A stretch of DNA of 64,000 nucleotides, from positions 78,542,520 to 78,606,519 of the forward strand of contig JAKCOZ010000001.1 of assembly GCA_022605955.1 (NCBI GenBank), in the 5' to 3' direction. Source of the DNA: Rallus limicola (taxonomy: Eukaryota; Chordata; Aves; Gruiformes; Rallidae). A program made the translations under genes and the position numbers. Shown in pieces: positions 27,601-47,400 of this stretch (position 1 is its first letter; each line of letters opens with the position of its first letter). The notes under the pieces are model-generated. The model was not told where the DNA came from. It searched no databases and saw only the letters and a list, made by a program, of their open reading frames with translations.

Positions 27601-27696
27601 TGGGATGAAGCTGTTCTTCTGAGGATTGGCCTGAAGCTAGAGCAGTTTCGTTGCCACACCAAAAAACCGTCTGTTTATTACGACATCCTTGCCTGA
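12168..27696 (+). CDS. Plant-type fatty acid amide hydrolase-like amidase, complete, 20 exons
   Basis: Amidase-signature serine hydrolase, predicted 612 residues. Exons: 12168-12323, 12405-12461, 14147-14184, 15414-15554, 17117-17179, 18337-18457, 18907-18999, 20004-20164, 21251-21336, 21566-21649, 22817-22879, 23021-23098, 23187-23275, 23992-24028, 25249-25397, 25573-25635, 25951-26026, 26649-26733, 26916-27003, 27586-27696. All are GT-AG and phases close exactly (1839 nt, TGA stop). The N terminus [18 protein letters not shown] is a probable membrane anchor. The triad is Lys218 (CLKEEF), Ser295 (GGSSSGS) and Ser319 ([10 protein letters not shown]); the two serines are 24 residues apart, as in rat and Arabidopsis [32 protein letters not shown] and the C-terminal TKKP..YYDIL match the Arabidopsis enzyme (about 607 residues) far better than mammalian FAAH or FAAH2. 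By family, it likely cleaves N-acylethanolamines or similar amides at a membrane; substrate is inferred. Confidence 0.92.
12600..12640 (+). other. G-rich tract with quadruplex potential in amidase intron 2
   Basis: Runs of G (GGGCGGGCGG, then more than four further GGG tracts broken by AA and A) lie about 140 bp after the exon 2 donor, on the sense strand. Four or more G-tracts with short loops satisfy the usual intramolecular G4 pattern. Function is unknown. Confidence 0.6.
14147..14184 (+). CDS. Amidase exon 3, 38-nt microexon
   Basis: The acceptor is TTCTAG and the donor GTAAGA. The exon encodes [12 protein letters not shown] plus two bases of an Arg codon. It is hydrophobic and may continue the membrane-associated N-terminal region. 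Its length (12 codons + 2) is needed to bring exon 4 into frame. A 21-T run begins 45 bp after the donor. Confidence 0.82.
18907..18999 (+). CDS. Amidase exon 7 with catalytic lysine
   Basis: Thirty-one codons in phase 0, between GTGCAG and GTGAGT. They encode MAEASTARY through [14 protein letters not shown]. Lys218 in CLKEEF aligns with the general-base lysine of the amidase signature family (TIKDD in the plant enzyme). The surrounding LDGIP is the usual pre-lysine motif. Confidence 0.9.
21251..21649 (+). CDS. Amidase exons 9-10 with both catalytic serines
   Basis: Exon 21251-21336 encodes the [14 protein letters not shown] core, with cis-Ser295. Exon 21566-21649 encodes [16 protein letters not shown], with nucleophile Ser319. 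The intron splits the signature at a glycine codon (G|GT). All diagnostic glycines and the aspartate are intact, which argues for an active enzyme rather than a decaying copy. Confidence 0.93.
26464..26641 (+). repeat. CR1 LINE 3' end abutting amidase exon 18
   Basis: A sense-oriented CR1 tail reads GAGGCTGCCCAGAGAGGCTA, GGAGTCTCCATCCCTGGAGA, GGGGTCCCTTTCAACC and finally ATTCTGTGATTC. It is 5'-truncated. It ends seven bases before the first base of exon 18 (26649), so most of the intron 17 acceptor region lies within the transposon copy. Confidence 0.88.
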
Positions 27697-30309
27697 CAGT
27701 GACCAAGATAGGGAATAAGGCTCTTTTTGGTTTTGTTTTTTCCTAGTCTAACCTGACTGAGTATTAGAGTGGACTTGTTTTCAATGTTCATCTGAATAAG
27801 GCTTAGTAGCTGGCCCATTTTTTGAGGAGGAACACTGGTCTAAGAGGGCAGCAGACATTTTTGCTTCCTGTTATTGGATGGATGAGTTTATGCTGGGGAC
27901 GCCAGCTGTGCTAGCTAGCTCCTTGCTGTGTTTTTGCCCTCAGCAGAAGCTGCAGCTGTCTTCTGCAGCTTCTTTCTGTGTAGGGATCTTGCATAAAGAT
28001 GGAAGACACTTGCATCTACAGGACTGCATGTGGGCAGTTCACACTGCTGCGTGTGGAAAGGTACAATCCTGAGACCTTAAGTCTTCTTGCAGAACTCCTC
28101 CTGCTCCAGGATATAACAGAGGTACTGTTTTGAGGGGGGAGAGGCAGTAGCTTCCTTTAGGAACACAGGTCCATATGGATTAAAGTGCTTCTCAACACGC
28201 CTGCAACTGTGTAGTGTGTGTTGTGGCCCTTTAGTCCCTCAGTGAAAACCAGAAAGCCCATAGCTATGAGCGATCCCCTCGCTTCCATCCCTTAGGCTGT
28301 TTGCAGTGTGGGGCCACTCAAACTTTTGCCTTACATGTGAGGGGAGGAAAAAGTGGAGCGTGAACCCTCATCAGTGCTGTGATCCAAGGGGCTGGCTCAG
28401 GGTTCTGCCTTCCTGCTGCACTGCCTCTACTCCTCAAGCTACGCCTTGGAGAACCTCTTTTCTCCCACTGGCTCCTGAAGCAGAAGCCTGCTATCATCTG
28501 GGTGTCCAAATGGAAGAAGCAACCTACTAGTGCTGTGAAAGACTGTTCTAAGGGGTGCTGAGGCAGCTATTGCAAACAGGCAAAACTTGTAGGAAATGCT
28601 GCTTAACTACTGCAAGAATTGAAGCAGGGTGCAATGAAGGTGTTGCACAAAGCCACATGCAGCACAGAGCCTGCTTTAGGTAAGAAGCCAACTCTCATCC
28701 CAATTGTACTTCCTGAAGCAATCAAGGTAGAACTGAGACATGGATTAAAGATGTAAAGCATATGACTCTAAGCTGTTTCACTGAAGGGTTCCAGACTGTA
28801 AACTCCCAAGCAGCACTAGAGCCACATAAGAGAGGCTGAAGCTAAACATTTGTACTTGTTTTGGAGTAGCTAGGGGGTCAGTGCTCAGGGGCAGCTCCTG
28901 TTAACTACTTCAGGTACCCTGGGGGCATGTGATCAGGCCAGAAACAGAGAAGATCACTGTATTTTACTTAGCTTGGAAGGAAGGAAAGAACAGAAGGCAG
29001 TTGCAGTTTTTCCCCAAACTCAGTACAGGTTGGTGGTTTTTTTGTTTTTTTTTTCCCCCCATCCCTACCCACTCTTTAAACAGAGCTAACACTTCACTAG
29101 TCGCTAAAGCCATCTGAGTGGAAGAACATAGCATTGCCATCTGCTCCTTAATTACCTGATGCCATCAGCTGTCACCAGCATCCATTGATTATATTGATGA
29201 TACTGTCTTTTATCTTCAATTCCTCTATGTGACACTGCCACAGTTATTTTTCACTAGTTTCTAGTATAGTGCAGCGTTACGATGAGCTGTTTAAAAGCAA
29301 AGTGTTTTCTCTACAATTAATGATAAGTTATTAAATACTAATGTAACCTTGGACCCAAACACTGCTGAAATGCCTGTTAGAGCAATAAGGGAGTTGATAG
29401 GTGGTGCAGACAGGAGTAAGTTTCTGCCAGGAACAATACTGCTTGAAAGGAACAGCCACATATTCTTTAATGCTATTACTCAAGAGAGTAGAGAGGGATG
29501 TTTAAAATACTCAATTACCATTACTGCTAGATGAAGCTATTTATTTCAAATCCTTTCCTAAATGACACTCTACCCTAAAGCTGTCATTTATTATTGATTG
29601 TCTGGGCAGCAAGGGAGCTCGAGTTGCTAGGAGAGAGAGGAGCTAGGGTAAAGTGTTTGTTATTTAGAACAACCAACCACCCTGCATCCTGCTAACACTG
29701 GCAAGGCAAAAGAACAGAGAGCTTTTACTGACTGGCAGTAACTTAGTCTGTCTTTCCACACGTTGCTTCCTCCCTTTGTCTAAACTGGTACCACATCAGC
29801 GCTTGTCTCGACCACAAGACCCTTCCTGGTGCTGAGGTTACCAATACAAACGTTACTCATCCTGGTGAAAGGCTGCCCTGTTTCCTTTCCTCCCCTGGCT
29901 GTTGGTGTGACCCAGGTCCTAACGAGCAGCAGCTCTGTCCCCACAGGGTGCAAGAGTCAGGCAGTTGTGTGAGCAAAGCAGACGCAGTGACCACACACAC
30001 GCTCCTGTTGCTTCACAGAGATATATGTATGGGTATAGATATACGGTATATACACATTGATTTTTTTTTTTTATATATATATATAAAATAACACCTCGTT
30101 TATAAAGCAACATTTAATTGCCACTGGTTCCCTTCCCGCCCCACAAAAACAATAGTATACAAAATATAAAATATTTTAAATATTTATAAACGCTGCAAGA
30201 AAAAAATAGAACTGTACGAAAATATTTTTTTCTTTTTTTTTTTTTTTTTTCTGAGGTTCCCTCCCTGCCCTGGGGGGAGGGGAAGGGAAGGGGTACACGT
30301 TTGGCCGGC
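27697..30309. other. Convergent 3' flanks of the amidase and TMEM39A
   Basis: This is 2.6 kb between the two stop codons. The left part is the amidase 3' UTR. The part from about 30309 leftwards is the TMEM39A 3' UTR, which is AT-rich with a 26-base T-rich tract (30225-30250) and TA repeats (30020-30090). Candidate minus-strand poly(A) signals are ATTAAA at 30112-30117 and AATAAA at 29587-29592 and 29540-29545. No further coding sequence is visible. Confidence 0.6.
28179..28226 (+). terminator. Probable polyadenylation site of the amidase gene
   Basis: ATTAAA at 28179-28184 is followed about 25 bases later by a GU-rich stretch (GTGTAGTGTGTGTTGTGG, 28209-28226). This is the standard hexamer plus downstream element layout, roughly 480 bases after the stop codon. 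ATTAAA also occurs near 28743 and 29330, so alternative ends are possible. Confidence 0.5.
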
Positions 30310-38374
<8,065 letters not shown>

Positions 38375-38455
38375 GACCAGGAACCAGTCCACTTCCAGTG
38401 CCTCCGGCAGGCTGAGCCCTGAGACCCAGACAACGATCCTGAAGCCTTCCCAGGT
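38375..38455 (-). other. TMEM39A: TMEM39A exon 2 5' leader
   Basis: The acceptor CCTCTGCAG ends at 38456. The 81 bases before the ATG have no stop codon in the main frame, so the leader is open upstream of the conserved start. The annotated start MPGG is preferred because it is the conserved TMEM39A N terminus. Confidence 0.7.
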
Positions 38456-41400
38456 CTGCAGAGGAGGCAGAAACATTACTTAAATTTCGATCTGTTGGTC
38501 ACCTAGTTCACACCCCTGCCAAATGAGTTCATGCAAAAGAAAGCCACTCCCATATGCGCACAGCCCAGTGGGACACCCATCGCCACCCCGAAACACCATG
38601 CCACTTCAGCAGCAGCAGATCAGCATCTGCTTGCATACATAGGACAGACACCACTGACACTGTGTCTTTAAAAAGCAGCTGCTTAAATTAGCCATCAGTG
38701 ACTGCAAGTACTTCCTGTTGGCTGGAAAGCACCACTGAGCATCTTCAAGTGCTGGAGACTGCGCAACTGCGTGCTGTGTTTCAAAACCAAGCCTGGAAGA
38801 GCCCTCTCCCTGTTCTGGTGCAAGGAGCAATTAGAGCTTCTCAGGTCTTCGGAACCACCCAACACACCATATGACAGGCTCTGATGCTTGGGCCCCTCTG
38901 CCAGAGCTCAGAAATGACAGCCTTGATCGGTCTCCGTCAAGTTAATCGCATGTTTCAGCTAAGAAAGCTGGACTGACCTGATAGTAGGACACCCATTTAC
39001 AAGTGGTTCTAGCCAGCAGAGCGCTGCGACATCAGACACATGAATACACTTCTTTCCAAACGCACACCTAGGCGCTTGCATATCCCAGGCTTCCCCCCCC
39101 TACCACCCCCCAAAAAGTTTTTAAGTAGGCCTGTAAATATTTATTTTGCTGGTCTCCCACATGACACCACAAGGATTTCAGTAACCAGGTAAGTTTCTGA
39201 TGGCTAGCAGACATTAAGAGAGTGAAGGGTTGAACTGGGGCGCCAATCTGGAAGTCATTCCAAGTGCTGTACAGAATCAAGACACTGAGCGAGAATCTTG
39301 TTATGAGGACTCTGGTGTGTCTGTGGGTCTGGAGACTCATCAGCTGTCCTTCTGGCAAATGAGCATAACCAGGACCAACCCAGGGTCCAAAAAAGAAAAG
39401 GCACTCCTACCTTCTGGGAAACTCTGGATTTAGCTCTGAAATTTACAGATGGGACCTATCATCTATTTATAATTTAGTTATCCCCTCCTTTAAAATCCAG
39501 AGAAATCACAGCTGGCAGAAATGCCAGGAAGTTTACTCAATGAGTCACACCACTGTCACCATGACCACGGTGTGCAGGAGAAGTATCCTAAAAAAAAAAC
39601 CCTCCCTCAAAGAACCATTCTTTGTATTAAAATTTCCCATCCTTCATCTCTACTACAATAAGCAAGTCTCAAAATTTCAACAAAAAACAAAGATGTTTCA
39701 AAACCTGACCGCTTTCCACGTGTCCATGTGAAAGTCACTTGCAAAAATAATTAAAAAACCCAACCAAACCATGATCCTGGAGGCAGGGCAGGGGAAGAGT
39801 TGTGAAACTACATGACAGAAGGGCACCAACATTGGACAGTTTGGGTTTGAGGCAAAATACTGTGTTTTGGCAGGCTTCAAAACGGTATAATTCTGATGAC
39901 AATATGACCAAGAATTGAAGCCTTCCTTACCTTTCTAAGCTGAGACTCTAAAGCTTTCAGTGAAAATTTCTCTAGGATGCTCTAGAGTTTTATTTGGGAA
40001 TATATCTGCTTCTGGAATTAAACATCAACAGAAGAAAAATCTGCGTGCACAAGTTGAGTTAGGGGCAGCAGCAGACAATGCACTTACTCACTTAGGGCTT
40101 CCAGTCACTTTACATAAGCAGCCAAGGTGAAGAAGAAAATGACAGAAACCTCCAGAAGGAGCGACTCTGAAAACTATTTTAAGGCAAATTAAACTCTTAC
40201 AGGGACTGTGGAAGGTAAAACCATTGGTCTGATTCAACCTACAGGATACTTATGATAAGGGCTGGTGGTCTAATTCGTGGTATTAACAGTGTAAGGTATT
40301 TTATGCCACATCCAATAATTCATGAGAATAATTTCACAGCTCTCATTAGCATTATCCCATTAGTATTCTTCACATGCTTACCAATATAGACACTTGGACA
40401 CCGAGTAATCGCGCTTCCACCCTCTGGTTTTGCAAACCAGTAAAATGCAGGCTGCTACAGCAGCAGCAAAGAATGCCTGTGGAAAGGAGCCTTTAAAGTC
40501 AGTGCACCATATTTTAAATGCACTTGAGTCAGGCTTTTCACGGTGGCCCATAAATATATAGACCGGGCAGTTCCTTAAGCCCAGCTTTAAGCAACTTGAC
40601 TTCACCAGAGCCTGATCAAATAACGTAGGTGTCTATTAGAAAAAAATCTGCCTAATAACTATTCCTTTTTTGTTTGCTTTTGTTTTGTAAAACTAGCCAC
40701 AAAAAACTGAAGCTCCCCAGATAAAGTTAAACAAAGCAGCAAGATTACAGATCAGTTTGACTCCTGGCGTCTGCTTGTTTTGGCCTTGAACCAATCAACA
40801 GCCTTCTTTTTCAAGGAGACAGGCATGGGAAAAAGCCTTTTTATAGTTTTCAATTAATAAACAAAGGCATGATTCTACTGTGGATAATATGCTAAGAAAA
40901 AAAAAAAGTGCCCATGTAACAGATAAAGGATACCTGTGCACATCCAAACAACATTAAGTGTTAATAAAGAGCCTGCAGAGTGAGCTGGGAGCCTACCAGG
41001 CTCTCTTCTCCGCTTCCAGAGCCCCCACCCCATCAGCAATCTTGTTTTATGTACAGTCACAGGCACAAGAAGTGAGTAATGGAAAAGAAAAGCTTTTCCT
41101 GACAAGACTCTTTGGTCCATTAATGCGATTCCACATTATTCTTCCCAGTTCATCTATAATCTCCTACAAAAAGAAGTCATATATCTGTAGTCCCTTCATC
41201 CCCAACATCTCCAGAACAGACACTGCCTAGTGTTCAAGATCTCTCAAGCAGACATGGGCATAAAAACAGCCGAGAAGGATTGAGGGACCATCTACAGAAC
41301 CACAGACCCTCCAATTTCCAATTTGTGCTTTTAGGACTGCAGAAAGTACTTGGGTGTTTTGTTTGTCTGAACCAACGCACGCCCCCCCATCAGCTCCCCA

Positions 41401-44400
41401 GCTTTACTGATGAGGCAGGACAAAGGCAGGCAAGAACCACGGTCATGAGCAAGGCTTTACTGATGAAGAGCCAATTCAGAGATGAAGTAGCACATAGCTC
41501 CATCCTGCTCCCCAGGGACCATCACTCAGAATCATGTTCCTGCATCAGCAACTGCTCAAATGGCTCTTAAAAAGCAGCAAATCAGAGGAGAGTCAGTGAC
41601 TCAGAATGAAAAGTCTGCCTGGTTCCCCACCTCTGCTGGGAACACCACAATGCTTAGCCAGTTATTTCGATGGAGTTAACAGGTTTTTAATTGGAGAAAA
41701 CCCCAAGCCTCCAATCCTCTTGGGAAGCTCACTGCACCAAGGCGTGAGAACTCTCAGAGCTTGGAAAACATTCAAGAGGCTCTCCTTGGCTCCACAAGTC
41801 CTGCAACCAGACACTCAAGAAAGGGAAACGTGGCCACCTTCACTTGCAGCAACTGGGCTTAAAAGACCACCACAGGTCTCTTGTTGCAACTCTTCATCTT
41901 AAAGCAGCCTTCTTCCTACAGAGCAAGTACATGATGCCTTGGGGGTGAAGCAACACGTTGCCTCTGTGGCAGTTAGTGAGGGGGCTCTGCTTCGCTGGCC
42001 TCCTCCTTGGCAACACAGAAGTTCCCAGCATTGCTAGCAAGACTTTCCATTCAGGGTGCCCATGCTTTATGGCTAGGCAGGCCTGGAAACACAGCTGCCA
42101 CCTGTGCAGCACTCCCTTGCAGGCAAGAGCAGCAGGCCACCCCCATGACACAGCTGCAGAGCGCTGACACGAAGCACAAGGAACTATGTACCAGCGCTGA
42201 TGAAACACCACCAGCATTTCCAGCCCCTCCGGCTGCCAGTGGTAATACCCTGAACCAGCGGGACAAAAGGATAAAGGAACTGGGAACAGCACAGGGAAAG
42301 TACAAGCTAAGAGGCATGGAGGCAGCAGCCACAGCAAGCCCATCTCCACAGCACTCCCGCATCCAAGTTATCTGGCAATTCCTTCTCTCCGCTGTAGTGG
42401 CTGCCTGTCCCCCTGCTGTCTGCAGCACCAGCTTCTAGGTCATTTTACTTCAAAAAAGGAGGAACGTAACACCCTGGACCAGCTGGATAAGCTCTGAGCT
42501 CCCAGACCTCAAAGGCAAGGTTCTGCTGGTTCGGCCTGACCTGAGTGACCAGGGCTACCACTGAACAGCACAGCAAGCAACCATACTGCTTCTGTGGCCA
42601 CCCCACATGGTGGGCCCATGTCCCAGACCAGGGTAGGCCTGTGTCCCTCTGTCCCAGAACACAGCTTGCAAGCAAGGTTTTAAAGACAGTTACTAGCCCC
42701 CAGTGAAACCATTTCTGGAAGGATGAGAGGGGAAAAACACGGTAGGATTCTCTAAACATTGGAATTAAATATGCACTGTAGCGGCCATGACTTTCAGCTG
42801 GGACACTCAGCTCTTTCTCCTCTTCCTCATTTTGCCCCCCACTCATCTCCATAATTGAAACAAAAGATGTACAAACATCTCCAACTAATGTCCTCAATTC
42901 AAGTCACTGTAGCTGGTCAGTTTAATTCTAAACTTGCATTTGTCCAACAACCCTGCTTCCTTTGCAAACTATCAGCAAATTCACCTTGTAGTCACGTTTT
43001 CTTTTAAACTGCTGTGTGTCCTAGTTGCTACTGCTGGTTTTGACTTCCTTTTTAGCGTGAGCCTTTTATTTATTTAAATAACTACGTTTTGACAGATGGA
43101 AAAACTGAGACACAAAGCTGGCAACAGATTCACCTAACACAATGCAAACAGAAAAACCCCAACGACTGAGAAGAGAGCCTGGGAACAGCGATGGCCGCAC
43201 GCAGGCCTCAATAACAAGGCCACCTTGTCTTTGCTTCTGTCACACCATAAGCCAAGAAGCTGCAAAACTTCTGTGGAAGCCCTAACTTGGTCTGGGAATA
43301 AAAAAAAAAAGCATTTGGTTGGAGAGAGGAAACAACCAACGGGTTATCAGATGGAAAGCTAAATATTTGGCTTGTGCAGTGCTTCCCCAGCGCTAAATCA
43401 ACACAACCTTTCAACTCCGGCTGGCTCCAAAGGCACACACCCGCCACCTGGCCCAGTGCTCGGCCCTGGGCTGCAAGGCAGAACTGGTTAGGAGGGAGGT
43501 GTCCCAAGTCAGCACATTTTCCATGTCCTCACTCCATTGGACCAATAGATTAAGAGGGAGATACGGCACAGAGAGAGATGGAACCCCCCTTCCCCACATT
43601 AAGTGCAGCCCAGGGTCGGTTGAACAGGATGAGTGCTGTATGGTGAATCACCGCTGTCAGGTGATGCGCTGGCAAGGCTAATTTTTGCTCAGTGACTAAG
43701 AACCTAGAACCTCCTCTGTAATAACAAAACCAACTTGGCAAGACCAGAAGTCAGTGCAGGCTGATACAGCACAACCCTGGCTGAAGAGGCCCCACCTATC
43801 AGTCCACTACACACGTGCCAAAACCAAAGGACAAAAGTAGCAAGAAGAAAGGCGAGAATTCATAAGTGGCGTATGTGCTGCATGATTTATTTCAGGCATC
43901 CTCAGCAAGGGAGCCTGGAGCTGAGCAGGCAGGTAAGCACAGAAAACAAAAGTTCAACCCAAAGACACGATGAAGGCAGCGCTTGTTGTCTGTGGCTGCC
44001 ACGGTACTTCAAATACCCACCGACAAAAATGGGAGCGGGAAAGAGAAGTCTTCCAGGAAAAGCCTCTCCAGGTTAAAGTGCAGTAAACTCAGTTCAGCTC
44101 GTTTTGCAGGCGCGCTCTTTAAGGATGGGGCACAGATTTAAGTTCTTAAGACTCTAGACCAAGAAAATTATCCAAGAGAATGAAAAGGCAGTTTTTAAAA
44201 ACAGAGAGGGATTTCTAACCCAAATCCCACACATTCCTTAAAAATCCCCCTCAAAGACCTTACTTTAGGGGGTGCGAGGAGGAGATTTCTAGAGGCATGC
44301 AGGAGATACGTCCCTCTTCAGAATACAGATGAGCTCGAGCCTTTGTGAACCGGAGAGAAAAAGATACATGCACTAAGCCCTCCGAATGAACCTCTGGTGA

Positions 44401-47400
44401 GTACCAGAACAAAGCCACGATTCCTGGAGTAATAAAATAATACCTCATAACCATATAATTACATTGTGCAACTAACTGCTACGGGAGGTCAAAGCAAACA
44501 ACTTAGTAAGACTTTAATGAATGACTATAATAATCTTATGAATGAAGACAAGTGAAATTATGTTTAAAAAAAAAACTGGGGGAAAAAAAAATCCACAAAA
44601 CAACAAACCCCACAACACAAGATCCTCTGGGCTCAGCAGCTACAAGCAGCCAATAACACGCTCCTCACCAAGACAACAGTATCACACAGTTAGCAAGACA
44701 TTTTCTTTGGCTGCTTCCGATGTATACAGCAACACTCATGACCAAATACTGATTCTGGGAATAAAGAAAGTGTTGGCTTGGTCCTGTGTGAGAACGACAC
44801 AGAATTGCTAAGTTGAGCTTTTCCAGCAGCAGAGGGAAATGCAGACCTGACCAGTTGGGTCATGGTCTATTTTGGTCCTACAGTTTCCATGCTTCTAAAT
44901 CGTATGAGGACCAAGTCCAGCCTCATCCACAACGAGAGGCTGGTGGGAGCTACTGAGCTAGACCTATGGTTCTCAAAGGCAACCTGCACCGTCGCCTGAA
45001 AGCTCGGCCGAGGTTCGGCTTCAGATCCAAAACAGTATCTGAGTATGTAACATGACAGCAGTTTCAAGCTCCAGCTCCATGTGCCTGTTACTGATAGAAA
45101 CAACCTTCAGTTGAGAAGGAGACACTGTTTGGGAAGCTAAATCATTAGGATGATGTATTAGTAGACATAACATCGGCAAAGCCGGCAGTACAGTTTATCA
45201 ACATGTGATCCTAACTACACTGTGCACCAAGGCTCTTCAGCAGACTGCACACAAGCACAGGGCTGCTAAAGCACAGCTGCTGATGGGTCTCCCTTACACC
45301 ATGCAATGCAACCGACTGGGAGAGGAGGGGAATTTCAGCTATGGGCACTGACTTTTCCCACTTACTGGGGCAAGTGCACAGCAAAAAGAATCATGGGGGA
45401 GGGGGGTAGAAGTATGTTCTTGCCTTAAGAGCCCATCTTATACTTCTCATCCAAGCAAGCCACCAAAATATGCATCCTCCTCCCACTCCTGAACACATAC
45501 ACACAATCTAGGGGCCCGAGTACAGGACTGCACACCGGGAACTCTTGCTTTTTAATCCCTCCTCTTCGACTGACTTCCAGGGAAGTTGTTTTACAGACTT
45601 AGACCTCAATTTCCTTATCCCAAACAGGATAAACTGTTCAGCAAGTGTTCTCCTCCCAGGGGTCTCTGTACATAGTAGTGAATATTTTTTACAGTATTAT
45701 TTTAGTGCTTCAGACGAGCTTTTTTTAAAAACAAACAGAAGCGGCTCTCCTGCTGGTTTCATTCCTCTGCCAATCCCTATGTTTAATTTAATGGAGATCA
45801 GCCATGATGACAAATCACTGGGGCTCACTAGGATTTTTCTGTTTTGTCCTCACACGGCTAAAAATAAGGCAGGCGACTGCCATCTGTAGCAGTGAGTCTG
45901 AAGGCACGGTAGTAGAAAGCAAGGAGGAAAAACTTCCTTGATCCTTAACCCCAAGCCATTGCACTGGGATTCATAAAGCGTCAACGCGACAACGATTTGC
46001 ACCTCCCTGACATCACAGGAAAACAGAAGTATTGCAGGGAGTTCTAAATGAACTGTCATTTGCACAAATCATAATTTTGCATTAAAATATAAAACACCTA
46101 CGAGGATACATCAACTCCCCCTCTACTTGCCTCTTAAATTTCAAAAATACATTTCACACACACACACACACACACTCCCTCAGCATACGTGGATGCCGCT
46201 GCACCACATTAGCTAGCACAGCTTTTCTGGGTGGCTTGCATAATACCCACTTCCCACCAGAAGTCTAGCTTTCCGCTTGCAACACGTTCAGCCCAAAAAG
46301 TCAAAAAAAAAAAAAAAAAGAAAGGTTGGAAGTGACTCTCAAATGACTACACCCCACGAAGAATGGCAGGAAGTCTTTCAGGCGAGTTTGTGATAGCTCG
46401 TGAGCAATTTGCCCAAGTCACACAGCTACTAGAGATCTACCTCTGATTTTACAAGCCCACCTGCTAAAAAGCTGTGTCCCTTACCTAATTGTTGGGGATG
46501 AGTGAACTCAAGTGTCCACCAGCACAAGAGGTGTGCTGCTGTTAGGTGAACAAAGAGGAGACCGAGCTAACTTCATGGCACCACCCATTACTGGCACAAG
46601 CCAAACTCTGCAGCCAGACAGCAGATTAAGGAGATGGCAGAGGGAAAGGGTTGCCAAAAGAAGAGGAAGGTTGACTGTCCTAATTTTCTATCTTCTTTTT
46701 GGTTTCTTGTGCACCAGGTAGCACTATGGTACTGTCACACTGTATCCATTCACCAACTGAATGGCAGTGCAACAAAATGAACCCTAAACCTAAAAATATG
46801 TATAACAGTATCATACTGCACTATTAAGGAACATAGATCAAGTAATAATGAAGTCTAAAGATCCCATGCATTTAAGTAGATTCTGCAAGCTAAATTCAAC
46901 CCTCCTCTGTATTTCTCAGTCCATAAACATGCCAGGACATGAAATTTCACCACGGACAAACAAAAGAATGGTCAGAAATGGGTAATAGTTTTAAGACCAG
47001 AAGTTCTAATAGTAAACAAATCCAGCCAAATCTCTACACTGGAATTCCACTGGTGCTAAAGAGCACGTAAGTCTTTGTACTGACAGAGTATCTCTTCTTT
47101 TGATCCAGAGTATGAATCTCACACCTCCAACTAAGAGTTCAATGTTCACAAACCAAAACTGAACCACAGGCTTTAACTGCCAGAAGAAAAGTTTTCCTCA
47201 CGATTTCACAATGCTGATGCAGAGAGCTCAGCATACTCTGAGAGTAGGAGGGTCTCAGAATCAGTACCACACCATGTTGCTCTGCACTACATCCATCCTT
47301 AGGAGCGGTACCTCTACAGACTTGTACTGGGTGGCCAACTGGCTTCTGAACTGAATGCTCATGGAAACTGGAAGCCACCTTAACATACATTTCTAGCACA

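Noticed and set aside
12168..27696. Calling the amidase FAAH2
   Set aside because: FAAH2 lacks the [17 protein letters not shown] linker and the TKKP..YYDIL end. The plant-type family fits much better.
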